Shown here: positions 32,595 through 41,044 of the stretch, one piece after another
How the letters are laid out: the number at the start of each line of letters is the position of its first letter
How positions within the stretch are numbered: the stretch's first letter is position 1
NCBI GenBank assembly: GCA_002331025.1
Contig: DCYG01000005.1
Span: forward strand, 62,001-126,000
DNA from: Firmicutes bacterium UBA2116
GTDB taxonomy: Bacteria > Bacillota > Clostridia > Tissierellales > Sedimentibacteraceae
Reading direction: 5' to 3'
Length of the DNA stretch: 64,000 nucleotides
Program-made: the position numbers and the translations under genes
Notes under the pieces: model-generated
The model's database searches: none
The model's input: only the letters and a program-made list of their open reading frames with translations
What the model was told of the DNA's origin: nothing

Positions 32595-32873
32595 ATGGGC
32601 AAATTTAATGACTTTAGAAGCAGAATTGCAGATGATTTGGAAATTCCGAACGATGCTCTTTCGGATAATTTTAATTTGATGATGCATGGCAACAAGAAGG
32701 TTATAATAGAAAATCACTTAGGAATAATTGTGTACGAAAATAATTTGGTTGAAGTAAAGGCTATAGAGGTAAATATCATAGTTAAAGGAACTAAATTTAA
32801 AATAGAAGAAATAAATGACTACAAGGTTATAATTAAAGGTAATATTGAAGAAATAATATTTAAGAAGGAGTAA
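32595..32873 (+). CDS. yqfC: Sporulation protein YqfC
   Basis: 92 residues, the usual size for YqfC, which is expressed in the mother cell during sporulation in Bacillus. It contains the conserved core YENNLVEVKAIEVNIIVKG and ends in an acidic/basic tail. AAAGGGAGG precedes ATG 32595; the frame opens 24 bases earlier inside the repeat and is not the true start. yqfD follows 2 bases later. Confidence 0.88.
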   Translation: MGKFNDFRSRIADDLEIPNDALSDNFNLMMHGNKKVIIENHLGIIVYENNLVEVKAIEVNIIVKGTKFKIEEINDYKVIIKGNIEEIIFKKE

Positions 32874-32875
32874 TT

Positions 32876-34087
32876 ATGCTTATTTTCAAGTTGATGTCTT
32901 TATTGACAGGTTATGTTACAGTGCGTCTTAGAGCGGCAAACTTCGAAAAAGTCATGAATTTACTTCGAAAAAAGGGTATAAGCATATGGGATGTTGAAAG
33001 AAAAGAGTATGGTATTAAATTTAAAATATCCTATGAGGATTACAGAAAGTATGCTGATATTATTAAAGAAACTAAAATGGAGCCGTTAAATAAAAAGGGT
33101 CTCGTATACAATCTGACAAAATTAAAGGTGAGAAAAGGCTTTGTATTGGGGCTTTTTGCTTTAGTCGTATCGCTTTATGTTATCACATCGTTAATCTGGA
33201 ATATACAGGTCGTCGGAACAAACAATATAACTGCCCGAAACATAATTAAAGCTCTTGAAAATAACAATATTAAAACACCAATCTCTCACAACAGCGTAGA
33301 TCCAAAACATTTAGAAACTATTCTTTACAAAAACTTTGAAAATTTTAAATTCGTAGAAGTATATATTGAAGGGTCTAATTTAATAATTTTTGTTAAGGAA
33401 AAAGAAATTGAAAAGGCGGATATTAAGAAAAATGAGCCAACAAGCATTATTTCCACTAAAAATGCAATAATAAATAAAGTAATTGCAAAGAGTGGTCAGC
33501 CGGTAGTCAAAGAAGGCGACGTGGTTTATGAAGGTCAGACATTGATAATGGGAATTGTTAAAAATAAAAATTCGGAAGAATTTATGATGGTTCCTTCAGA
33601 AGGTACTATTTATGGTAAGACATATTACAATTTTGAATTAAAGGAACCGAAATTTAAAGATGTGGAAGTATCCACCAATAAAAGCAAAAGCGTTTATTAC
33701 TTGCATTTAAATGGCAAAAGTAATAAAATATTAAGTGACAAGAGTCCTTTTGAAAATTATAATTATATAGAACGGACTATTCAAATTCCTATACTGTCAA
33801 ATTTGACTGATATCAGCATCATAAAGGGCACATATTATGAACAGATGATAAAGAAAGTCGATATAAATGAAGATACGGCCAAAAACACTTTAACAATTGG
33901 AATGTATGATGACTTGCTGAAAAAGTGCGGCAAGGAAGCAAGAATATTAAAATCATCTTTAAATTTTTCTGATGATGATAATTATTATTATTTACGAGCT
34001 CAAATTGAGGTAATTGAGGATATAGGCACAAAGGTTAAAATATATCCGATACCGGAAACGGAACAAGAACAAACAACTAATGAGTAA
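32876..34087 (+). CDS. yqfD: Sporulation protein YqfD
   Basis: 403 residues with a single transmembrane segment at about 86-107 (GLFALVVSLYVITSLIW) and a large extracytoplasmic part. This is the architecture of YqfD/SpoIV-related stage IV sporulation proteins. AGAAGGAG lies before the ATG. Mother-cell (sigma-E) expression is the rule in Bacillus. It precedes phoH as in Bacillus. Confidence 0.9.
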   Translation: MLIFKLMSLLTGYVTVRLRAANFEKVMNLLRKKGISIWDVERKEYGIKFKISYEDYRKYADIIKETKMEPLNKKGLVYNLTKLKVRKGFVLGLFALVVSLYVITSLIWNIQVVGTNNITARNIIKALENNNIKTPISHNSVDPKHLETILYKNFENFKFVEVYIEGSNLIIFVKEKEIEKADIKKNEPTSIISTKNAIINKVIAKSGQPVVKEGDVVYEGQTLIMGIVKNKNSEEFMMVPSEGTIYGKTYYNFELKEPKFKDVEVSTNKSKSVYYLHLNGKSNKILSDKSPFENYNYIERTIQIPILSNLTDISIIKGTYYEQMIKKVDINEDTAKNTLTIGMYDDLLKKCGKEARILKSSLNFSDDDNYYYLRAQIEVIEDIGTKVKIYPIPETEQEQTTNE

Positions 34088-34099
34088 GCAGGAGGTTAA

Positions 34100-35068
34100 A
34101 TGGAATTACACGAAGAAAATATATTAATAACAGATGACAAAAATCTTATTAAGCTATTAGGAATTCACGATAAAAATATTAAAATAATCAAAAGCTATTT
34201 CGATGTGAATATACTGGTAAGAAATGACATGATCAAGGTTACCGGAGACAAAAATAAGGTTGAAGCTGTTGTTAAAGTATTAAAAGACATGATAAGTATA
34301 ATCGGCTCTGAAGGTGAAATAACCGACCAAAAGGTTGTTTACTTAATTGAAGCAAATAGATCAAATTATAATATAGATTATAATGAAGTATTAAAGGAAG
34401 TTATCGTAACGACTGCATCCGGAAGAGTAATAAAGCCAAAAACAATCGGACAGAAAAGATATATGGACCTGATAAATTCCAAGGATGTTACGTTTGGAAT
34501 CGGTCCTGCCGGCACAGGAAAGACGTATCTTGCTGTGGCAGCAGCCGTAAATGCTTTCAGAAAAAAGGAAGTAGAGCGTATCATACTTACGAGACCTGCT
34601 GTTGAGGCAGGAGAAAAATTGGGATTTTTGCCGGGAGATTTACAGGATAAGGTTGACCCTTACCTTAGACCTCTTTACGATGCATTATTCGATATAATGG
34701 GACCTGAAAACTATTTGAAGAATGTCGAGAAGCAATTAATTGAGGTTGCTCCCTTGGCTTACATGAGAGGACGAACTCTTGATTCTTCATTTATTATACT
34801 TGATGAGGCACAAAATACTACTAATGAACAGATGAAAATGTTCCTGACCCGCCTCGGTTATGGCTCTAAGGCAGTAATAACCGGCGATATAACACAGATT
34901 GACCTGCCTGAAGGTAAAAAATCAGGTCTTAAAACTGTACAAAGAATATTGAAGGATGTGGAAGACATCGGCTTTATGTATTTTCAAAACACTGATGTAG
35001 TAAGGCATAAATTGGTTCAGGATATTATAAAAGCATATGAAAGGCATGAGAATAAGAAAAATGATTAA
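34100..35068 (+). CDS. phoH: PhoH-family ATPase
   Basis: 322 residues, full length. Walker A GPAGTGKT at 135-142, Walker B FIILDEAQN, and the TRPAVEAGEKLGFLPGDL segment. Family members are predicted RNA-associated ATPases. Its 3' end overlaps ybeY by 8 bases. Bacillus has yqfF (pgpH) between phoH and ybeY; that gene is absent here. Confidence 0.94.
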   Translation: MELHEENILITDDKNLIKLLGIHDKNIKIIKSYFDVNILVRNDMIKVTGDKNKVEAVVKVLKDMISIIGSEGEITDQKVVYLIEANRSNYNIDYNEVLKEVIVTTASGRVIKPKTIGQKRYMDLINSKDVTFGIGPAGTGKTYLAVAAAVNAFRKKEVERIILTRPAVEAGEKLGFLPGDLQDKVDPYLRPLYDALFDIMGPENYLKNVEKQLIEVAPLAYMRGRTLDSSFIILDEAQNTTNEQMKMFLTRLGYGSKAVITGDITQIDLPEGKKSGLKTVQRILKDVEDIGFMYFQNTDVVRHKLVQDIIKAYERHENKKND

Positions 35069-35507
35069 TATATTATTTGATGATAGGCAGGATTTTATAG
35101 AAATCAACGGGGATAATTGCGGGGCAATTGAAAAAGCAATTGAAGAGGTAATAAAAGCCGAGGAGTTAGAAGGGGATTTTGAGGTCAGCGTATCCTTTGT
35201 CACCAACGAAGAAATAAAAGAGTTGAACAAAGAATTCAGAAACGTTGACAGCGAAACGGATGTTTTATCCTTTCCTATGGATGATGAGTTTGAAGGTGTG
35301 GTATTGCTGGGGGACATAGTGCTTTCAACTCAGAGAATAATCGAACAAGCTAACGATTTCGGTCACAGCTTAGAAAGAGAGATGGCTTATTTGACGGTTC
35401 ACAGCATGCTGCATCTATTAGGCTACGACCACATGAATGATGATGAAAAGTCAGAAATGCGTTCAAGGGAAAAAGAAATAATGAAGAAACTTCAAATATT
35501 TAAATAA
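35061..35507 (+). CDS. ybeY: Endoribonuclease YbeY (rRNA maturation)
   Basis: 148 residues. The zinc site HSMLHLLGYDH supplies His114, His118 and His124. ATG 35061 gives the usual family N-terminus (MINILFDDRQ); upstream methionines at 35037 and 35046 are poorly placed for a ribosome-binding site. YbeY acts in 16S rRNA 3'-end maturation and ribosome quality control. Overlaps phoH, so it is translationally coupled. Confidence 0.95.
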   Translation: MINILFDDRQDFIEINGDNCGAIEKAIEEVIKAEELEGDFEVSVSFVTNEEIKELNKEFRNVDSETDVLSFPMDDEFEGVVLLGDIVLSTQRIIEQANDFGHSLEREMAYLTVHSMLHLLGYDHMNDDEKSEMRSREKEIMKKLQIFK

Positions 35508-35517
35508 GGAAAAGCAA

Positions 35518-36576
35518 ATGAAAAAATTACTTATATTTATATTAGCTGCTTTTATGCTTACATCCTGCTCTGAAAAAGCAAATCAGCCTCTTGATATGGA
35601 GTCGGAATCAGAGAAGGAAGAAATATCAGGTATCGAAGAAATTGAATCAGAGCTTGAGGAAGATGATCCTAATAAAATAGTATCTCCGCTGGATGGCTTA
35701 AAATATTATCCGGAAGAGCTTTCTCTGAGACCTGTTGCGGTTTCTTTAGACAACCATCCCCGCGCCAGATGGCAGGCAGGACTAAAGGATGCCGAAATAG
35801 TTTATGAATTTCAGGTTGAGTTTCCTTATACAAGGTACTTGGCCATATATTTGGCTAAGCAGCCCGAAATGGTAGGGCCTGTACGAAGTGCAAGACCGTA
35901 TATTATTTATTATGCCTTAGAAAATGACGGTATATTTGTTCATGTGGGAGGGAGCGAGGATGCTTTCAGCGAAATAAAAAGATTGCAGGCGGCAGAAATT
36001 GACGGTTTGTATTCCGGTGCTATGTGGAGATACAATGATACGGGGAAATATGCTCCACATAACATGTATACCACATTAAAGTCAATAAGGGATGAAGCAA
36101 AAAGATTGGGGTTCAGAACCGAAGCAAGCTTCGAAAAATATAACTTTAGCGAAGCCGGCTCAAAGCTGTCGGTAAAATATAAGGACAGCTTCAAGGCAAA
36201 TAAAATAAATATTGAATACAATAAAGATAATACTACAGATTATACATATAATAAAGATTCAAAGTTATATTTACGTTTTAAAGACAAGGAAGAGCATATC
36301 GATGAATTGTACAAGGAGCAATTAACAGCTAAAAATATAATTGTGCTGGAGCAGCCTAAAAGTGTACTGGATTCTGTAGGGAGATTATATTTAGAATCAA
36401 TTGGAACAGGTAAGGGTATTTACTTCACTGAAGGTGAGGGAATACTTATAACCTGGACAAAGAAAAGTGAAAAGGACAGAACAAGATTTTACATAAATGA
36501 TACAGAGCTTAAATTAAATCCGGGCAACACATGGATACAGATTGTAGACAGCGTCGAATCTGTAACAAATGAATAA
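35518..36576 (+). CDS. DUF3048 lipoprotein (YerB-like)
   Basis: 352 residues. The lipoprotein signal peptide ends LTSC with Cys17, followed by a Glu/Ser-rich linker. A DUF3048 domain then runs from about residue 60 (SPLDGL, RPVAVSLDNHPRARWQAGL, VGPVRSARPY). YerB-like proteins are surface-exposed and of uncertain function. It stands where Bacillus has dgkA between ybeY and cdd. AAGGAAAAG precedes the ATG. Confidence 0.9.
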   Translation: MKKLLIFILAAFMLTSCSEKANQPLDMESESEKEEISGIEEIESELEEDDPNKIVSPLDGLKYYPEELSLRPVAVSLDNHPRARWQAGLKDAEIVYEFQVEFPYTRYLAIYLAKQPEMVGPVRSARPYIIYYALENDGIFVHVGGSEDAFSEIKRLQAAEIDGLYSGAMWRYNDTGKYAPHNMYTTLKSIRDEAKRLGFRTEASFEKYNFSEAGSKLSVKYKDSFKANKINIEYNKDNTTDYTYNKDSKLYLRFKDKEEHIDELYKEQLTAKNIIVLEQPKSVLDSVGRLYLESIGTGKGIYFTEGEGILITWTKKSEKDRTRFYINDTELKLNPGNTWIQIVDSVESVTNE

Positions 36577-36593
36577 TATGAAAGGGTGATATA

Positions 36594-36986
36594 ATGGAAG
36601 ATAAATTACTGATTAAAATTGCTATGGAAGCAAGGGAGAAATCATACAGCCCATATTCAAACTTTAAGGTTGGAGCGGCAGTATACACTAAAAGCGGCAA
36701 GGTCTTTACCGGCTGCAATATTGAATCTGCCTCCTATACTCCGACCATCTGCGCCGAAAGAGTTGCAATTTCAAAATGTATATCAGAAGGCTACAAGGAT
36801 ATAGAAAAAATAGCCGTTGTCGGCAGCAATATAAAAACATCCTTTCCATGCGGTGTATGCAGACAATTTATGGTTGAATTCGGTAAGGATATGAAGGTTA
36901 TATGTGCAAAAAATATAGATTCATACGAAGTTTATACACTAAAGGAACTTCTGCCCAACAGTTTTGGTCCGGAGGACTTGGAATAG
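36594..36986 (+). CDS. cdd: Cytidine deaminase
   Basis: 130 residues, typical homotetrameric bacterial cytidine deaminase. The zinc ligands and proton shuttle are Cys53 and Glu55 in TICAERVAI and Cys86 and Cys89 in FPCGVCRQF. It converts cytidine and deoxycytidine to uridine and deoxyuridine for pyrimidine salvage. GAAAGGGTGAT lies before the ATG. Lies before era as in Bacillus. Confidence 0.96.
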   Translation: MEDKLLIKIAMEAREKSYSPYSNFKVGAAVYTKSGKVFTGCNIESASYTPTICAERVAISKCISEGYKDIEKIAVVGSNIKTSFPCGVCRQFMVEFGKDMKVICAKNIDSYEVYTLKELLPNSFGPEDLE

Positions 36987-37002
36987 AAAGAAGAGGAGAA
37001 AC

Positions 37003-37902
37003 ATGTTTAAATCAGGATTTGTAACGATAATAGGAAGACCAAATGTAGGTAAATCAACGTTAATGAACTCAATGATCGGTGAGAAAATTTCAATAATGTC
37101 GGATAAACCTCAGACAACGAGAAACAAAATAAGGACTGTCTATACTGATGATGAGGCTCAAATTGTATTTTTAGATACACCTGGTATACATAAGCCAAAA
37201 AATCAGCTTGGAGAATTCATGAATACCGAGGTTGATTCTGCCTTGGACGGAATGGATGTATTGATTATGATTACCGATGAGTTCAACAAGGTTGGACCGG
37301 GAGATGAGTTTATCATTGAGAAAATTAAAGATTTAAAAACAAAAAAAATATTGATAATAAATAAAATTGATAAATTCAGTCAGGAAGCTGTCATAAAAAT
37401 TGCTCAGGAATTTGATAAATATAAAGCTTTTGATGATATTTTACCCATGTCGGCTATTAAAAATGTAGGAGTGGATTCCTTAATTAAATTAATAATTAAA
37501 TATTTAAAGCCGGGACCTATGTATTTCCCGTCAGATTATATAACCGACAGACCGGAGCGCTTTGTTGTTTCCGAAATTATCAGAGAAAAAACTTTGTTGT
37601 ATCTGAACGAAGAAGTTCCTCACGGAATTGCCGTTGAAATAGAGGAAATGAAGGAAAGAAAAAACAAGGACCTTGTTGATATAAGAGCTAATATTCTGTG
37701 TGAGAAAAAATCACACAAAAGTATTATAATAGGTAAGGACGGCAGAAAAATCAAGGGAATCGGTAAAAGTGCAAGAGAAGATATCGAAAGATTGCTGGGT
37801 AGTCAGGTTAATCTCCAATTATTTGTAAAAATTTCTGAAAATTGGCGAGATAACAATTATTTATTAAGATCCTTGGGTTATGACAAGAGACATGATAGTT
37901 GA
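37003..37902 (+). CDS. era: GTPase Era
   Basis: 299 residues. The G domain has G1 GRPNVGKST (11-19), G3 DTPG and G4 NKID, and the C-terminal KH domain has IIIGKDGRKIKGIG. Era binds the 3' end of 16S rRNA and checks 30S maturation. ATG 37003 has AGAAGAGGAG upstream; the longer frame from 36964 overlaps cdd and is not used. The 3' end overlaps recO. Confidence 0.96.
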   Translation: MFKSGFVTIIGRPNVGKSTLMNSMIGEKISIMSDKPQTTRNKIRTVYTDDEAQIVFLDTPGIHKPKNQLGEFMNTEVDSALDGMDVLIMITDEFNKVGPGDEFIIEKIKDLKTKKILIINKIDKFSQEAVIKIAQEFDKYKAFDDILPMSAIKNVGVDSLIKLIIKYLKPGPMYFPSDYITDRPERFVVSEIIREKTLLYLNEEVPHGIAVEIEEMKERKNKDLVDIRANILCEKKSHKSIIIGKDGRKIKGIGKSAREDIERLLGSQVNLQLFVKISENWRDNNYLLRSLGYDKRHDS

Positions 37903-38605
37903 TGAAGTATTAATTCTAAAGGAAGTAATTTATAAAGAAAATGATAAAATACTTCATGCTCTGTCAAGAGAAAACGGTAAAATTCAATTGCTTTCAAAAG
38001 GAGCTAAGAAAAGCAATTCTCATTTAATCAACGTTTCTCAGTTGTTTGCTTATTCAAGATGCTCGCTGGCAAAATCAAAGGATATGTTCATAATAACACA
38101 TGCAGAGCTGATTGATAATTTTTACGGTTTGAAGAACAATATGGAAGCTTTCTTTTATGGAAGCTATATATTAGAGCTGATAAGCTATGTTGCCGGAGAA
38201 AATGAAATGGATTCCCGTGTTTTTGATATGACGGTTTCAATAATTAAATATTTGAGTGAAACAGATAAGGATTACAATAAATTAGTAGCCGCTTATGAAT
38301 TAAAATTGATTTCAATGCTTGGATACAAACCGGATTTTAAGCTTTGTATATCATGCGGAAGTGAAATACAGGGAAATGCAAAGTTTTCAATTCAGGAAGG
38401 CGGCTTATTTTGCGGCGATTGCGTAAATTATGGAAGTGGAATAAATGTTACCTACAGTGAAATACTAACAATGGAAAGAATTTTAAAAACTAAATTCGAA
38501 TATATAAATTCTATTGACGTTACAGCCAACATATTAAGCTTAATAAGAAACTTCTTATTTTACTATATTGGCAAGGATAATTTTACAACTTTAAAATTAC
38601 TATAA
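37892..38605 (+). CDS. recO: DNA repair protein RecO
   Basis: 237 residues. The N-terminal OB fold begins with the family pattern (LILKEVIYKENDKIL). A zinc finger is formed by Cys152, Cys155, Cys174 and Cys177 (CISC...FCGDC). RecO loads RecA at gaps with RecR. ATG 37892 matches the family N-terminus; ATG 37880 is an alternative. Overlaps the end of era by 11 bases. Confidence 0.92.
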   Translation: MIVDEVLILKEVIYKENDKILHALSRENGKIQLLSKGAKKSNSHLINVSQLFAYSRCSLAKSKDMFIITHAELIDNFYGLKNNMEAFFYGSYILELISYVAGENEMDSRVFDMTVSIIKYLSETDKDYNKLVAAYELKLISMLGYKPDFKLCISCGSEIQGNAKFSIQEGGLFCGDCVNYGSGINVTYSEILTMERILKTKFEYINSIDVTANILSLIRNFLFYYIGKDNFTTLKLL

Positions 38606-38621
38606 AAGGAAGGTACAATCC

Positions 38622-39239
38622 ATGGAAAATGAAAATTTAAAAAAAATCGATGATATTCTTAAGCGCACAGATACAGATTATTCGACTGCTAAGAAAGCAC
38701 TTGAGGATGCAAACGGAGACGTGCTCGATGCAATAATTATGATTGAAAACCAAAACAAGAGCAACTCCTATACAAAAAGTAATAAAGGTGAGCAAATATT
38801 CAACCAGCTGAAGGATATACTTGCAAGGGGTAATGCGACGAAGATTACAATAAAGAAAAACAACGAAATAATTGTTAATCTGCCTGTTACGGCAGGAATT
38901 ATAGGTGCTTTTGCTGCTCCATTTTTGTCTGCCGCAGGGATTACAGCCGCACTATTGACACAATGCTCCGTAGAAATAACTCAAGCAGACGGCAACGTGG
39001 TTAATCTCGGACATAAAGTTGAGCAAGGTGTGGATATTGTTAAGGATGCAATGCAGGATGTGAGACAGGGTGCCGAAAATTTGAAAAATGATTTTATGAG
39101 CAGTACTAATGAATTTAAAAATGAATTTAAGAACAGCGCAAATGAGTTCAAAAATGATTTTAAAAACAGCGCAAATGAATTTAAAAATGACATAAAGGAC
39201 GATTTCACATATTCATACAAGGATGATGATGAATTTTAA
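38622..39239 (+). CDS. DUF4342 protein with UBA-like N-terminus and 11-residue repeats
   Basis: 205 residues in three parts. A UBA/TS-N-like three-helix domain lies at about 1-45 (TDYSTAKKALEDANGDVLDA). A DUF4342 region of about 50-130 includes a hydrophobic Gly/Ala stretch (AGIIGAFAAPFLSAAGITAA). The C-terminal amphipathic tail is built from three 11-residue units (NEFKN-FKNSA pattern), matched in DNA by 33-base repeats at about 39103-39200. Such 11-mers often form membrane-binding helices. Function unknown. AAAAGGAAGG lies before the ATG. Confidence 0.8.
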   Translation: MENENLKKIDDILKRTDTDYSTAKKALEDANGDVLDAIIMIENQNKSNSYTKSNKGEQIFNQLKDILARGNATKITIKKNNEIIVNLPVTAGIIGAFAAPFLSAAGITAALLTQCSVEITQADGNVVNLGHKVEQGVDIVKDAMQDVRQGAENLKNDFMSSTNEFKNEFKNSANEFKNDFKNSANEFKNDIKDDFTYSYKDDDEF

Positions 39240-39248
39240 AAGAAATTC

Positions 39249-39277
39249 TTGACATTAATTCTTAATTTTGTTACATT
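39249..39277 (+). promoter_or_regulatory. Promoter of the glyS T-box transcript
   Basis: TTGACA (39249-39254), 17 bases, TACATT (39272-39277). Confidence 0.65.
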
Positions 39278-39279
39278 AA

Positions 39280-39478
39280 GATTAATGTTGAGGCAATGAG
39301 AAAGAAGAGTAAACTATAAAGAATTTATAGAGAGTCAGGTGTGGTGGAAGCTGATAAGGAAGTATAGTTGAAGGGAGCTTTTGAGTCAATTATTTTAAGA
39401 GGATAAAGCAATGCTTTATCAAATAGGGTGGAACCGCGGAATTAATCTTTCGTCCCTATACGGGATGGAAGATTTTTT
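39280..39478 (+). promoter_or_regulatory. T-box riboswitch (glycine) upstream of glyS
   Basis: The leader contains stem I features (AGAGAGTC...GTGGTGGAAGCTG), a specifier region GAAGGGAGCTTTTGAG that offers glycine codons GGG or GGA (exact register uncertain), and the T-box core AGGGTGGAACCGCGG at 39425-39439. A terminator hairpin at 39441-39478 (AATCTTTCGTCCC paired with GGGATGGAAGATT, then T6) follows. Uncharged tRNA-Gly would stabilise the antiterminator and allow transcription of glyS. Confidence 0.95.
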
Positions 39479-39533
39479 GTATACTATTTTAATATCTCAA
39501 TCCCATTTAAATAAAATGTTAATGGAGGCAATC

Positions 39534-40928
39534 ATGGCAAAAAACGAAAAAAACAAATTAGAAAAACTTGTTTCTCTTTCTAAATCGAGAGGTATAATTT
39601 TTCCCGGCTCGGAAATTTACGGTGGTCTGGCAAATACATGGGATTATGGACCGCTGGGTGTAGAAATAAAAAATAACGTGAAAAAAGCTTGGTGGAAAAA
39701 ATTTATACAAGAAAGTCCATACAATGTAGGACTTGATTCGGCCATACTTATGAATCCCACAACCTGGGTAGCTTCGGGTCACGTAGGAGGATTCAGTGAT
39801 CCTTTGATGGATTGCAAGGAATGTAAGGCAAGGTTCAGAGCGGATAAATTAATAGAAGATTACATGAGAGAAAATGATGAGGTGCAAATTGTAGACGGCT
39901 GGTCTAATTCTCAAATGGAAACTTATATTTCAGAAAATAATATTAAATGTCCTGAGTGCGGAAAACATGATTTCACATCAATCAGGAAATTTAATTTAAT
40001 GTTTAAAACATTTCAGGGCGTTACCGAAGATTCTCAGTCAGAAATATTTTTAAGACCAGAAACGGCTCAGGGTATATTTGTAAACTTTAAGAATGTGGCT
40101 CGTTCCACAAGAAAGAAAATACCTTTCGGAATTGGACAAATTGGTAAATCCTTCAGAAACGAAATTACTCCGGGTAACTTTACATTCAGAACGAGAGAGT
40201 TCGAACAAATGGAGTTAGAATTTTTCTGTGAGCCGGGTAAGGATTTGGAATGGTTCTATTATTGGAAGGATTTCTGCATGAATTGGTTGTTATCCTTAGG
40301 TATGACAAAAGAAAATGTGCGTTTCAGAGATCACGATCCTGCAGAACTATCTCACTACAGCAACGCTACGACAGACATAGAATATTTATTCCCGTTCGGT
40401 TGGGGAGAGCTTTGGGGTATAGCTGACAGAACAGATTTTGACTTAAAGGCTCATATAACTACTTCAGGAGAGGACTTGTCCTATCAGGACCCTGTAACGA
40501 ACGAAAAATACGTTCCGTATTGTATTGAACCATCACTTGGTGCTGACAGAGTTATGCTTGCGCTGTTAGTTGACGCGTACAATGAAGAAATGCTCGAAGA
40601 TGGAACCGAAAGAGTTGTGTTAAAGCTTCATCCTGCTCTTGCACCATATAAGGCTGCAGTATTGCCGCTGACTAAAAAATTAAACGATCAGGCATCAGAA
40701 GTTTATCACAAGCTGCAGAAAAGCTTTAACGTGGATTATGACGATGCGGGAAGTATAGGTAAGAGATACAGACGACACGATGAGGTTGGAACTCCGTACT
40801 GCATAACTTTCGATTTTGATTCTCTTGAAGATAATTCTGTTACGATAAGAGACAGAGACACAATGGAGCAAGTCAGAGTTAAAATAGATGATTTAGAGAA
40901 TTACATTAGCGAAAAAATAAGATTCTAA
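39534..40928 (+). CDS. glyS: Glycyl-tRNA synthetase (single-chain, class II)
   Basis: 464 residues, the alpha2 single-chain GlyRS type. It contains GIIFPGSEIYGGLANTWDYG at the N-terminus, motif 2 region FRNEITP, and motif 3 GADRVMLALL, followed by an anticodon-binding domain. ATG 39534 has TGGAGG upstream; the frame is open back to 39411 through the T-box terminator and that extension is not real. Expression is controlled by the T-box. Bacillus uses the two-subunit glyQ/glyS enzyme at this place in the cluster. Confidence 0.96.
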   Translation: MAKNEKNKLEKLVSLSKSRGIIFPGSEIYGGLANTWDYGPLGVEIKNNVKKAWWKKFIQESPYNVGLDSAILMNPTTWVASGHVGGFSDPLMDCKECKARFRADKLIEDYMRENDEVQIVDGWSNSQMETYISENNIKCPECGKHDFTSIRKFNLMFKTFQGVTEDSQSEIFLRPETAQGIFVNFKNVARSTRKKIPFGIGQIGKSFRNEITPGNFTFRTREFEQMELEFFCEPGKDLEWFYYWKDFCMNWLLSLGMTKENVRFRDHDPAELSHYSNATTDIEYLFPFGWGELWGIADRTDFDLKAHITTSGEDLSYQDPVTNEKYVPYCIEPSLGADRVMLALLVDAYNEEMLEDGTERVVLKLHPALAPYKAAVLPLTKKLNDQASEVYHKLQKSFNVDYDDAGSIGKRYRRHDEVGTPYCITFDFDSLEDNSVTIRDRDTMEQVRVKIDDLENYISEKIRF

Positions 40929-40931
40929 AAT

Positions 40932-41036
40932 AAATAGATTGGCAATTGATAAGCGATTGACGGGCAATAGATTTGCGATTGAAAAAACAATTGCAAATCC
41001 GTTGCTAATCTATTGAAGTCAACTGCAAATCCATTG
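40932..41036. repeat. Overlapping inverted repeats with three CAAnTGCAAATC-like copies
   Basis: GCAATAGATTTGCGATTG (40964-40981) pairs with CAATTGCAAATCCGTTGC (40988-41005) across an A6 loop. An outer AATAGATTGGCAA can pair with TTGCTAATCTATT (41002-41014), which overlaps the inner arm. A third copy, CAACTGCAAATCCATTG, lies at 41020-41036. No T run follows. It fills the gap between glyS and the ccpN-like regulator. Confidence 0.65.
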
Positions 41037-41044
41037 TCTAAGGG

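Noticed and set aside
39411..39533. N-terminal extension of glyS
   Set aside because: This stretch is the T-box antiterminator/terminator region, not coding.
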